NCBI GenBank assembly: GCA_009599575.1
Contig: VWND01000015.1
Coordinates: forward strand, 806,001 to 870,000
Source: Blumeriella jaapii
Taxonomy: Eukaryota > Ascomycota > Leotiomycetes > Helotiales > Drepanopezizaceae
Length of the DNA: 64,000 bases
Reading direction: 5' to 3'
Shown: positions 36,605 through 45,997 of the stretch, one piece after another
How the letters are laid out: every line of letters begins with the position of its first letter
Position numbering within the stretch: the first letter of the stretch is position 1
The notes under the pieces: generated by a model
What the model saw: the letters and a program-made list of their open reading frames with translations, nothing else
What the model was told of the DNA's origin: nothing
Databases searched by the model: none
Position numbers and translations under genes: made by a program

Positions 36605-36880
36605 ATTCTTATTCCGTCAACTCCTAAACTGTAACGAACAGCCGAGAGGCCGGCCGTTTCCAAAAAGGCTCGGCTCGGATCGCTATTAAGCAAAATCCTT
36701 CAAAATTCCGGCTTTCCAGACAGATTTCAAATACAATTACTATTATCCTGCCGCAGAAAAAATGAATGTTATAGTCGAAAGAGCAGAAGGTTCGAACCAG
36801 GCACCGCGTACAAGTATTGAGTCTAGCCCACGAGGTCGTCTTCGTCGACGGCCTCGCACCACGAGAGGCGACGACTGAAC
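36605..36880. repeat. Repeat B copy 1 (GC-rich hairpin element)
   Basis: Contains AGGTTCGAACCAGGCACCGC, then GTATTGAGTCTAGCCCACG and the inverted-repeat core CGAGGTCGTC..GACGGCCTCG (about 36829-36856). Two further copies lie at 40185 and 44455 in the same orientation. GGTTCGAACC (36789-36798) matches a tRNA/Pol III B box. Confidence 0.75.
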
Positions 36881-37059
36881 TTTACATGGTACTTTGATAT
36901 GTGTTACACTTTTACATCTTACTATCCTCGCCCCTGAATAAAGGCGAAATCCTTGCGACGACAATGGGGTCTTCAGTCAATAGAGCAGCGCAGAATTCTC
37001 TAGAAACGAGCACGCTTCTCCCGTTGTGGTTGTCAAGACTTCAAACATACTACGTACGG

Positions 37060-37800
37060 TACTTAGGCGGAATATTCCTTTGCTCCAGGTTTTGGAAATG
37101 CTGCTGTTGGCATGATAGTCGGGTTTGCGCACGTGTTGTATGCGAGTGCCACACAAATTTTATTTATGCACAAAGATTGCTGCAGCCAAAAAAATCTTTC
37201 GATAGGTCATTTGTTCATATGTGTTTTTTTCAATTGAGCTTCATTTCTGACACATGTACTTAGCCCCTTGATTCCGACTGATCATACTCGCTGTATAAAT
37301 CGTACGATGAAGATGCTTCTTGATCCGTCCTAACCGAGACTTGCCAACCCCATTTCATCCGCGTCGGAATTCTGACTGCTGCTTTCTACCATTGGATAAT
37401 ATTCTTGTATTTGCCTTCTTGCAGTGGAGTAGCGCATAGACGTCGAAACAACAATACCTCGTATTTCACCCAAGTACGAAGCCTATTGATTGACATGAAT
37501 ATTTTGTAAAGCTATTTATTGTTGTTATGATAATCAGGTTTGTGCACCTGTTGTAAGCGAAGGCGATATAATGATATTCACTTACAAAAGCAGCAACAGC
37601 AAAAAGATCTTTTCGATAATCTATTTATTCAAATGTTTTCTATCTAGTTGGACTTCGTTCGTTTGAGATACCCAGCCCCCTGAATCCGACTGATCAAATT
37701 CGCTGTACAAATCGTACGATGAAGTTGCTCTTGATCCGTCCTAACCGAGATCCCAGCCCCAATTCATCATCGTCGGCATTCGGACAGCTCTCAAACAGGT
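37060..37800. repeat. Local direct duplication upstream of the first peptide gene
   Basis: Two diverged direct copies, about 37060-37390 and 37480-37800. They share GGGTTTGCGCACGTGTTGTA / AGGTTTGTGCACCTGTTGTA and ATCGTACGATGAAG..GCTCTTGATCCGTCCTAACCGAG-type text, so a block of roughly 320 bp was duplicated in tandem. Confidence 0.75.
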
Positions 37801-38000
37801 TTCGAATGCTTTAGCTTTAGAAAAATCCCGCAAACGCCAGACTATAAAAAAGCAGCTATTCCATTTCATTTTCGTTTTCTTTTTCCTTTACCCTAAGCAC
37901 AACACATATCCTTTTTCTGACTTGCAAATCCAGCTCCAACTACGGTTTCACCGCTTTGTCACACCTTTCGCTTTTTCGTCAGCTTGAAATTTCAATCACG

Positions 38001-38216
38001 ATGAAATTCTCTATAGTCCTTATTCTTGCTGCAATCAGCTCGGTTGCAAATGCTTGTAGCTCAATCGATGATTGTTCTCAAGTCGTAAGTTTTTTTTTCA
38101 AACACAAATCAAAATGAACAGTAACATCGACTTACTTTTGGAAATAGCAATGTGGCGGTCATGCTGGACTAGCATACTGCAATAGATCGGGAGATTGCGT
38201 ATGCTCGGGCTCTTAG
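38001..38216 (+). CDS. Secreted six-cysteine micropeptide, paralogue 1
   Basis: I do not recognise a named family. Two exons, 38001-38084 and 38148-38216, around a 63-nt phase-0 intron (GTAAGT..AAATAG) give 50 residues. Residues 1-18 (MKFSIVLILAAISSVANA) form a clear signal peptide ending in an A-x-A site. The predicted mature peptide is 32 residues with six cysteines spaced C-x5-C-x4-C-x8-C-x5-C-x1-C. That size and spacing suggest a disulfide-knotted secreted peptide (defensin-like or knottin-like), but the fold is inference. A TATAAAA box lies near 37842 and the leader is pyrimidine-rich. The intron lies between cysteines 2 and 3, as in paralogue 2. The gene sits in a repeat-dense segment and its 3' flank is duplicated at paralogue 2. 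Confidence 0.75.
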
Positions 38217-38284
38217 GAGATCAGTAGCGGTGGAGGGAAAGAAAGGAGTCAAAAAGCGAAAAGGCCTTGGACAACCTGACGGAC

Positions 38285-38770
38285 GCATCGCACAAGTACA
38301 AGATCAATACAGCCGCGGGCATTTCTGGCTGATGGCATTTCAACATCCTTCAAAATCTCCATCTCTCGACCCGCTAGAATTCGACAAGGACGCCAATCGT
38401 TAAGAGCTGGGGGGTGGGCTTCGTTAGGATTACGAAGTAGCGGAAGCGCGCGCGTATGATCTTGTGGTTTTAGTCAGCTATTCTATCTTCAAATGTCAAC
38501 CTTGGTCAAATTTTTTTAGTTATAATTTTTGAAAATGGTTTGACTTCGCTCAATAAAAAAATTGCTTGATATAATTCGGCGGACGTTTTGCTTGGTGCTA
38601 AAAGCGGAGCCACGATGCTTTGCCTGATTGTTACGGCGCTGGTTACGGTCAGTTTGGATGTGGTTGAAATAAAGTTTAGGAAAGTCACGTGGAGAGCAGA
38701 GCCGCACAGGCTCCCACCACTGTACAAATATCTTCGCGCCAGCCGCATTCTTTCCTCAGTGTTATTTCTT
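38285..38770 (+). repeat. Segmental duplicate of the peptide-gene 3' flank (copy 1)
   Basis: Three blocks recur near paralogue 2: CGGGCATTTCTGGCT..TCTCGACC..GAATTCGACAAG (38315-38390, matching 41595-41665), the TTTTGAAAATG..GGAGCCA block (38530-38615, matching about 42403-42490), and CACGTGG..CCACCACTGTAC..CAGTGT (38690-38765, matching 41925-42000). Order and spacing differ because of later insertions. Confidence 0.75.
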
Positions 38771-38775
38771 CCATC

Positions 38776-39095
38776 TATGATATTGATGATGATGATGATA
38801 ATGATGATGATGAAAATGTTGATATTGTTTAGCGTCTAAAAGGGGCACAAAACCACTTCAAGCCTCCCATAGGGCATTGGAGACGTGCTAAGCTGGGGAT
38901 CTTTACATATAAGAAATCCTCGAGAAAGCAGTTGAATAGAAGAAATCTTTGGCCAGTAGGTCCACTATTGGAGCTTTTCTTTTACAAGCGGGATCGTTTT
39001 CTATAATGTAGGTGAAGTGATTTTTCATAGTTTTAAAGATTACAAAGTATATACGTATCAAAAAGGCATAAACCACGATTAAGGAAAAGCTTTTT
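38776..39095 (+). repeat. Repeat A copy 2
   Basis: Headed by an irregular (GAT)n run. It is followed by TTGTTTAGCGTCTAAAAGG, AGGGCATTGGAGACGTGCTA, AGCTGGGGATC, CCTCGAGAAAGCAGTTG, TTGGCCAGTAGGTCC and a tail reaching the AAAAGCTTTTTGATTACAG region. It is one of the longest copies. Confidence 0.8.
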
Positions 39096-39105
39096 GATTA
39101 CAGAT

Positions 39106-39296
39106 TGTGACGCGTGGCCTGCTCGGTCCTTCGGCCCCTTGGCCCCACCCATCAAGATGGCCGAACCTTAAACCTTACTGTACACATGTGTACACAGTTG
39201 CTCTTCCAGCAGAACCTCCTCTTCCAGAATCTGCACCTTGATATTCTAAGCCCCTCGCCTACCTGATTCCTCAGCTTTACCTGTCGTCACACGTAC
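39106..39296 (-). repeat. Solo-LTR-like element, inverted partner of 40396-40590
   Basis: TGTGACG at the left and CGTCACA at the right end. The interior (CCTTCGGCCCCTTGG, AGCAGAACCT, GATATTCTAAGCCC, CTGATTCCTCAGC) is the reverse complement of the element at 40396-40590. No internal coding region remains between the two. Confidence 0.6.
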
Positions 39297-39356
39297 ATTC
39301 CGGATTTTTGATCCTACGGTATTTTGGCTCTTTTAATTTTTTTGAAAGCTTTTGGT

Positions 39357-39515
39357 ATCATACAGGTTGGTTGGTGATACAGGAAAGAGTAGTTCTAAAT
39401 CGGAGGTTGAAATTTGTATATCTTTTTACTAGCTATGCGAATGCGTATATAAGGGGTGGTGGTGCGCGCATACTAGTGCGTGTACGAACACGTAATCTCA
39501 ATATCACATGACTTT
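39357..39515 (+). repeat. Dispersed repeat E, copy 2
   Basis: Inverted, diverged copy of 33935-34085. Confidence 0.75.
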
Positions 39516-39527
39516 ACCGTGACTGTT

Positions 39528-39760
39528 ACTATGATGATGATGATGATGATATTATTTAACGTCTGGAGGGCAGTGAAACTGCGCAACCTCAAGCCTCCCG
39601 CAGGGCATTGGAGACGTGCTAAGCTGAGGATTAGTACATACAAGAGACCCTCGAGAAAGCAGTTATATAAAAGAAATGTTTGACAAAAGGTCCGCTATTT
39701 GAGCCCTTCCCCTACAGGCGGGATGGTTTTCCATTGAGTTTGTGAAGTCAAACTTCGAAA
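39528..39760 (+). repeat. Repeat A copy 3
   Basis: (ATG)n head at 39530-39550, then TTATTTAACGTCTGGAGG, AGGGCATTGGAGACGTGCTA, CCCTCGAGAAAGCAGTTATA, AAATGTTTGACAAAAGG and CTACAGGCGGGATGG. Close to copy 5. Confidence 0.85.
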
Positions 39761-39835
39761 AGGCAAAAGTGTTAACGCTGAAGGAGCTGGGTATTTCTGT
39801 GGGTCGTGCGACCGTTAGTCAAGCCGGAATGGCGA

Positions 39836-40045
39836 ATATGTTCGGTTAGAGCGGTTGTTCGAAAGCGTTTACCGGGTTTTCGACAATCGAGCTGATTCTT
39901 TTCCCGCCTTTTCATTTGATACAATCCTTTTGTAGATATTAGTAAATATTAGAGGTTGCTTAAGGGAAAGGGCCGTATATACATGAATAGTTTCCGCAGT
40001 TGATAGGAGACCCACCAGGAGACTGGGGAGAGTATCACGCGACCA
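39836..40045. repeat. Repeat C copy 1 with an attached block inverted at 45023-45115
   Basis: GGTTGTTCGAAAGCG..CCGGGTTTTCGACAATCGAGC (39850-39895) recurs at about 44330-44375. The neighbouring block AAAGGGCCGTATATACATG..AGACCCACCAGGAGACTGGG (39965-40030) recurs inverted at about 45025-45100. Confidence 0.65.
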
Positions 40046-40184
40046 AGGAGAGCAAAAGAGAAAGAGGCCAAAGGGGTGAACCGTCACAATATTTCCCTAA
40101 GATGCAGACAATGAGCTGGAAGGAAGGAAGCTCAGGGAGAACTCTAAACACTGTAGAACCCTCATACTGGAGCTAAGCCAGAAC

Positions 40185-40390
40185 TGTAACGGAAAGCCGA
40201 ACAGCCGACCAGCCGAATGGCTGGGCCGTTGCAATTTTGCCTTTTTAAAATTGTTTCTTTCTGCCTCGAGAGAAAGAAAGAAATCATTGCAATCGAAAGA
40301 GCTAAAGGTTCGTACCAAGCACCGCGTAAAGGTATTGAATCTAGCCCGCGAGGTCGACGTCGTCGACGGCCTCGCATCCCGAAAGGCGGC
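40185..40390. repeat. Repeat B copy 2
   Basis: Same hairpin core (CGAGGTCGACGTCGTCGACGG, about 40349-40375) preceded by AGCTAAAGGTTCGTACCAAG and CACCGCGTAAAGG. The B-box-like word is mutated here. Confidence 0.75.
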
Positions 40391-40395
40391 TTCTT

Positions 40396-40655
40396 CCACC
40401 TATGTGTAACGACACGTAAAGCTGAGGAATCAGGTAGGCGAAGGGCCTAGAATATCAAGGTGCAGAACCTGGAAGGTTCTGCTGGAAGAACTATATATGT
40501 GTACAGTAGGTTTAGGGTTCGGCCACCTTGGTGGATAATGCAGGTGGTGCCAAGGGGCCGAAGGGCCTAACAGGCCACGTCGTCACACTATTAGGGTTAG
40601 ATTGATACAATAAAGTTAACTCCGAACCTAGCCGGGACACATTTAAGAAGCTCTT
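40396..40655 (+). repeat. Solo-LTR-like element
   Basis: Starts near TGTAACGACACG and carries the inverted image of 39106-39296. It ends with TTAGGGTTAGATTGATACAA and CCTAGCCGGGACAC, a tail also seen at 41997-42063 and, inverted, at 43207-43271. Confidence 0.55.
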
Positions 40656-41251
40656 TTATTGAACTTTGTACTTTGATAATTAAACGAAACAACACTAGAT
40701 TTAGATCCGTGCAACATTCTATAGATTTCTATTGCAAAAAGGTGTTTTCAAAATGATTTACTACTTAATATTTCAACTACTATTACGCAAAGGATTTTAT
40801 CAGCATCAGAAAGAGACTGTACTCGTTTGGAGAGGATTTTACGCTATTTTATTGGCCAAAAACGCTTGATCGATCCCCTGGTCGTGGCACGGATTTGATT
40901 TTTATTCAGGGGATAGGATACTACGAAGTAGGATTGTCAAGTAGTCTTGGAAGTTTTGAGTTTTTCAAATCCCTGATCTTCCATTCCGAAATGTACACAG
41001 CACTTTAATTATACTAAGTAGACTTACAGAGTTATGACTCGCAACCGCTACAAGCGTACTCGTACTTACTGGGAATGAAAGTAACATGCTCAAAAAGAAG
41101 ATAAAAAGGAAGCTCGCCCGCCCTCGAGTTCGTCTTTTCCAATCCCAAGTACGGATCACGTTCCACCTATACTTGCACATTCCGCTTCACTCAACATTCT
41201 ATTCTATCATCAGACCTTTCGCTTATCGATTTATTCAAAATACTCTTCACG

Positions 41252-41487
41252 ATGAAAATCTTCAACCTTCTTTTTATTGCCGCAATCAGCTCTGTCGTAA
41301 TTGCTAGCAAAGATTATTGCTCATCTGATGCGGAATGTAGATACTGGGTAAGTGGATTTCTTTCACTAAAAACAAAGCATTTATACCAATTAATATTGGA
41401 AAATAGAATTATTGTGACGCAAAGCAACCAATGCGTTGTGTAAACGCGAGATGCAAATGCACGGGACCAGGGTCAGATGTGCCATAA
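41252..41487 (+). CDS. Secreted six-cysteine micropeptide, paralogue 2
   Basis: Two exons, 41252-41347 and 41407-41487, flank a 59-nt phase-0 intron (GTAAGT..AAATAG) and encode 58 residues. Signal peptide MKIFNLLFIAAISSVVIAS is followed by KDY and six cysteines spaced C-x5-C-x5-C-x7-C-x4-C-x1-C. A short Gly/Pro tail ends GPGSDVP. The signal peptide shares the AAISSV core with paralogues 1 and 3, and the intron again falls between cysteines 2 and 3. A possible TATA-like GATAAAAAGG lies about 155 bp upstream (near 41095). Function is unknown. Antimicrobial, effector or signalling roles are all open. Confidence 0.75.
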
Positions 41488-41579
41488 CCGGAAATTTCAA
41501 ATGCACAAGATTAGGGCATTGAATGAGAAAAAAGAGAAGGGGTATTGGATAACGTAACGCCTCACATTAATACGAGAAC

Positions 41580-42005
41580 ATTACGGCGGCGGGCATTTCT
41601 GGCTAATAGCCTTTCATCATCCTTCTAATTCTTTACCTCTCGACCAGCCAGAATTCGACAAGCACGCAAATCGTCAAAACCTGGATGATGGGCTTATCAG
41701 GATTACGAAGCGCGCGCGTACGATGTTGTTATCCGGGGGAACATTTTCAAATATTGTATTAATATTTACGCTTGTTTTCAGTTTGTTTCTGCTTCGGAAG
41801 CTGGTTATGGTGGCTGTGGTGTTGTGATGGTTGTGGTGTTGTGATGGTTCAGAGTGATACGGTGCTGTTCAGTATACCCAGCCCCACCGGTTTGATTAAG
41901 GTTGCAGCATATCACGTGGGAATTGGCGCCCTACCACTGTACAGAATATATATAATCTCGCGCCCAGCGCATTCTTCGCTCAGTGTCTTTACAGTACTTC
42001 CACCT
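41580..42005 (+). repeat. Segmental duplicate of the peptide-gene 3' flank (copy 2)
   Basis: Counterpart of 38285-38770: the CGGGCATTTCTGGCT block at 41595-41740, including the GGATTACGAAG and CGCGCGTA words, and the CACGTGG..CAGTGTCTTTACAGTAC block at 41920-42000. Confidence 0.75.
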
Positions 42006-42063
42006 ACGAAGCGTAGGGTCAGATCAATTACAATCAAATTCACTCCGACCCTAGCTGTGACAG
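41997..42063 (-). repeat. Repeat R copy (LTR-end-like), inverted to 43207-43271
   Basis: CTTCCACCTACGAAGCG through GACCCTAGCTGTGACAG. This is the reverse complement of the block directly left of the LTR-like element at 43272. Confidence 0.7.
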
Positions 42064-42127
42064 TTAGGCTTGATGCATTGGTTTGCTACGACCCTCAGAA
42101 CACTCAATCATTTTACGAACTCCATGG

Positions 42128-42345
42128 AGAACCATTCCGCCTGTAAGAAATGGACTTGAATAGCGGATATTTGTCATTTCTTTCTTTTACATAACTGCAT
42201 TCTCGAGGGCTTTAAATGAATAAAAATCCCCAGCTTAGCACGTTTCCAATGCCCTACGGAAGGCTTGAGGTAGCGCAGTTTCACTGCCTCCTCCAGACGT
42301 TAAAAAATATCGTTATTGTTATCATTATCACGATATCATCATTTA
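42128..42345 (-). repeat. Repeat A copy 4 (inverted)
   Basis: On the plus strand it reads as the reverse image: TTCTCGAGGGC, ATCCCCAGCTTAGCACG, TTCCAATGCCCTACGG, CTCCAGACGTTAAAAAATA, ending in a TTATTGTTATCATTATC run that corresponds to the (GAT/ATG)n head. Confidence 0.8.
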
Positions 42346-42789
42346 ATCAATTGTTTTGTATCCAAATCTTTGCTTTTGTCTTTTTATTGTTTTTCTTTTT
42401 ATTTTTCAAAATGTCTTGAATGCGCTTGCTAACATAATATTGCTTATGATAATCCAGCGAATGCTTTGTTTTATATCTGACACGGAGCCATGATTTTTGC
42501 CCGAGCAAGCAAAGAGTTTGATTGATTTTAAAAATTAGCAATTGTGCAGAAATTGTTTAGTTTTCCATTCCTGCAAAATTCTAGAAAGTTGTTGCAAATG
42601 AATATTTACGAAAACATTCATTATCCAATAACTCAAATCATATTTTGCAAAGTATTCGATCGGCATTAAAAGATCTGATGCCTACACACGAACCAAATTG
42701 TTATAGGAGAAGTGTGTAGTCAAAGATGATCTATTCTTTGTGCCCTGAAGACGGTTTATATAGTTTTGGATATTCTAATCCTATGGAAG

Positions 42790-42988
42790 TGTCACGGTGA
42801 ACAGGTGGGTGAACCAGGGAGCAGAAAGGATAAGGATCTATATGGGTATAAGGGGCCCGATTGATTATATCCCTGGGGGCCACCTAGATTGGCCCTGCCT
42901 TAGGGCAAGTGGTTCTTGCCGTCGGTTAGTATGGAGTCTCGGCCGACGACCGACTGGCTAGTCCCAGATCAGACCGTGCCCTTTGACA
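42790..42988 (+). repeat. Solo-LTR-like repeat, copy 1, flanked by GGAAG
   Basis: TGTCACGGTGAACAGG .. CCCTTTGACA, 199 bp, with GGAAG immediately on both sides (42785-42789 and 42989-42993), as for a 5-bp target duplication of an LTR element. The second copy is at 43272. Confidence 0.65.
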
Positions 42989-43206
42989 GGAAGGTGGGAG
43001 TCTTCAAATGTGAATAATAAAATTAATGATTTGTAGTCATCTCGTCATCATGTTCCTTCCGTTGTATTAAAGGATACTTAATGCATAAGGTACCTTATAT
43101 TGTGTAACACAAATTTATGTATTGTTTCAACCAAGTATTATATTACACACTTGTGCGAAATAATATTCATTTTATATACGTGCGTTCCTTTCTTACAAAA
43201 AGAAAT

Positions 43207-43271
43207 TTGTCACGGCTAGGGTCGGAGTGAATTTATTGTATTGATCTAACCTTACGCTTCGTAGATGGAAG
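43207..43271 (+). repeat. Repeat R copy
   Basis: TGTCACGGCTAGGGTCGGAG .. GCTTCGTAGATGGAAG, ending exactly where the LTR-like element at 43272 begins. Confidence 0.7.
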
Positions 43272-43459
43272 TGTCACGGGTGAACGGTAGTGAACCAGGG
43301 AGCAATCGGGGCATTTCTTCAGGGACTGAATCTTAGGGATCTAAAGCTACAGAGAGGTCCATCTGACTATGTCCCTAGGAACTGCCTAGGTCGAGCCTAC
43401 CTCGGGACTAGATAGCTAGGTTCTCGGGCCGAGGGCAGACTGGGATCGCGCCCTTGACA
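43272..43459 (+). repeat. Solo-LTR-like repeat, copy 2, flanked by GGAAG
   Basis: TGTCACGGGTGAACGG .. CCCTTGACA, 188 bp, again bordered by GGAAG on both sides (43267-43271, 43460-43464). Shares AACCAGGGAGCA, TATGTCCCT / TATCCCT and GGGCCGAGG/CGGCCGACG-type blocks with copy 1. Confidence 0.65.
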
Positions 43460-43465
43460 GGAAGA

Positions 43466-43665
43466 TGATGATAGTAATGATGATAGTATTGTTTAACGTC
43501 AGGAGGGGCAGAGCCACCTCAGCCTCCCGTAGGGTATAGGACGTGCTAAGCTGCGGATTTTTATATTTAAGAGACCCTCGAGAAAACAGTTATATAAAAG
43601 AAATGTTTGGCCAAGCGGCCCGCTCTTTGAGCCCTTCCCCTACAGGCGGCATGGTTCTCATAGAT
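43466..43665 (+). repeat. Repeat A copy 5
   Basis: ATGATGATAG head, TTGTTTAACGTCAGGAGG, GGACGTGCTAAGCTGCGG, AGACCCTCGAGAAAACAG and CTACAGGCGGCATGG. Confidence 0.85.
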
Positions 43666-43693
43666 AGAAGTATAGACATCGAAGGAAGGATAA

Positions 43694-43995
43694 CAATGAT
43701 AGTAATAATAATAATAATGATATTATTCAACGTCTAGAAGGGGCACAACCAGATTGACTGAAGTAGGTAATTGGAAACGTGCTAAGCTGGGGTTTCTTAT
43801 ATCCAAAAAACCCTCGAAAAAGCATCTGTAAAAAAGAAATGTTTGGCGAATGGTCCCGCTCTCTAAGCCCTTCTCCTACAAGCGGAAGCAATTTTCATAG
43901 TGTTTAGGAAATAACTTTTGAAAATTCCAAAGAATAAAAAACAAAGACGTATTAAAAAAGTACAAAACCATTATTAAGGTAACGCTTTATTTATA
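43694..43995 (+). repeat. Repeat A copy 6
   Basis: (ATA/ATG)n head from about 43694, TTATTCAACGTCTAGAAGG, AAACGTGCTAAGCTGGGG, CCCTCGAAAAAGC, TTGGCGAATGGTCCCGC and the long tail ending near TTTATAAATACG, as in copy 1. Confidence 0.85.
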
Positions 43996-44314
43996 AATAC
44001 GCATATCCCGGATCTCTGATCCCGCGGTATCTCAGCTCCTTTATTGTGACGATCAGGCCACCCAACCTAACACTAGTAGAATAATTAGCTCTCACCAATA
44101 GTCCAATGGAGCGATTGCGGAAACAAAAGGTACAAGAACAGATTGGAAGTCTGTTTGCTATTCTACTATGTAAGGGTTCCGGTCATGCACCAGGCACCAC
44201 CGTAACATCTATAATCTTTGAAAACACTTTCAGAAAAGTTGCCGACGCCGATTAGTTTCTCAAACGTCCTTTTCTTGTACGCAATTACATATGTTTCACC
44301 GACACCCTTTCGTC

Positions 44315-44710
44315 GATTGTGTTCGGTAGGGCGGTTATTCGAAATCGCTGTACCGGGTTTTCGATAATCGAGCTGTCGATTTTCATTTTCCGCCTTTTCT
44401 TTTTAATAAAGTTTTATTGGAACTTTCAATAAGCACGCCTTCGTTAAGTGAATCGTAAGAACAGCCCGGATGGCCGGTAAGGAAAATCTCTTCGAAGTCG
44501 CTACGCATCGATTGCTCAGTTTTGGCTCTTCAGACTTTTTGAATGCAACCACCCTTTTCCGCCGCAAAAGAAAAAGATAATGGTGATCGAAAAGCTGAAA
44601 TTTCTCGTACCAGACATCGCGTACAAGTATTGAGTCGAGCCCGCGAGGTCGTCGTCGTCGACGGCCTCGCACTCCGAAGGTCGGCCTGAAGGAAGGATGC
44701 GCCCTGCACG
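44315..44710. repeat. Repeat C copy 2 joined to repeat B copy 3
   Basis: GGCGGTTATTCGAAATCGC..GGGTTTTCGATAATCGAGC (44330-44375), then the B element with CACGAGCCCGCGAGG-type text and the hairpin CGAGGTCGTCGTCGTCGACG (about 44643-44670). Confidence 0.75.
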
Positions 44711-45301
44711 AAGATGTATGTACAGTACAGGGGGTCCATGCGCCGTTATCATCACTTGACATTGTGAAGCTCTAACCTTATCCTAACCACTTCCATGCTA
44801 GCCCCACCACCCTAAGAGGGGGTAGTAGTTTACATGGTAGTAGTAAGCCCGAAAACCTCCTGTTGACAGAAAACAAGTGATTTGCTCGTTTCTAAAGAAT
44901 TCTACGCTATTCTGTTGCCCAAAATCCTCCATCATTCCCTGCGTCGTGGCATGATTTTTACCTTTACTGGTTGTGGAAAGGTGCTGTGGTTGGTCGCGTA
45001 TCTGTGGCACATGTCATCTGATGCTCTTCCCAGTCTCCTGGTGGGTCTTCTTATCAACTGTGGAGACTATCTATATATAATGCCCTTTCCTTTTAGCAAC
45101 CTCTACTTGCGAGATTGTTGCTTCTAAGACTTTTTTTTTACAAGATCGAAGACTCATTCTTTCATACTGTATGAACCTGGCGACCCCAGTTGACTGATCT
45201 CAGCCTTCTGACTGATGAGTTCGTCACAGGTGTAGGGTGTGGTATACGCAAGCACCATTAGTAGCAGGATAGCTGATCGATCCCAAGCTCGATCGTGGGG
45301 T

Positions 45302-45634
45302 CCTTTTGGCCAGTTTAGCCTAGTGGTAAAGTTATTTATCTACTAGCCCTGACAGAGCGTAGAAAGCTGTTTATAACGTGAAGGAAGTTCCGGACTAGCT
45401 AGAAGCTCATTACGAAATCGTGCATACTTTCACTTTTCGAAAGTTCAAAAGATTTTAAGATTTCAGAGAATTATCGAATAGTACGCGCCTCGTACGATGA
45501 AAGTTACCGCCATACGCTGTAGGCAGTTATGCTGGCGTCGGAATGCTAAACACGAGGACGTGGTTCTTAGAAGAAAATTGTGAAGGCTAGTAGTAAACGG
45601 ATAAACTACCTCTAGGTTAAACTGGCCAAAAAGG
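45302..45634. repeat. Foldback/MITE-like element D with terminal inverted repeats
   Basis: The left end CCTTTTGGCCAGTTTAGCCT (45302-) is the inverse of the right end GGTTAAACTGGCCAAAAAGG (-45634). The match extends inward for about 35 bp with few mismatches. No open frame inside. Confidence 0.75.
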
Positions 45635-45997
45635 CGCATTGCTCGGGTTCGGGGCTTGGTTGGCTTTTCTATCGCTTAAAGTGTTTGTTTGCTTATACAC
45701 CCTGTTCTAGTAACCACGTCCTCGGGTCTCGCATTTCGGCGAAAATATTAAACCATGCCTGCATGATTGCCTGCAGCGTATGGCGGAAACTTTCACCGTA
45801 CAGTACGATACACGTACATTCGCGAAATCTCGTTAATTTTTAAAATCTCCTACACTTTGCTGTGTTAGCTCAAAGCTTAAACAAGTCTAGACTTCCTCTT
45901 ACATCACAGTCAGCTTTCTTTCCAAACTCTCCTCGTTCGCCAACCAATTAAGCTCCGGCTCATAGAGCAATACTCAAAAAATCTCCAGTAGTGAACT

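Noticed and set aside
36789..36798. A tRNA gene around the GGTTCGAACC word
   Set aside because: I could not fold an acceptor stem, D-arm and anticodon arm around it. The other two repeat copies have lost the word. Kept only as a B-box-like site.
40162..44762. Arg-rich ORFs such as RGRRRRRPRGLDS near 36.8, 40.3 and 44.6 kb
   Set aside because: They are the hairpin core of repeat B read in one frame. The flanking frames are unrelated and broken.
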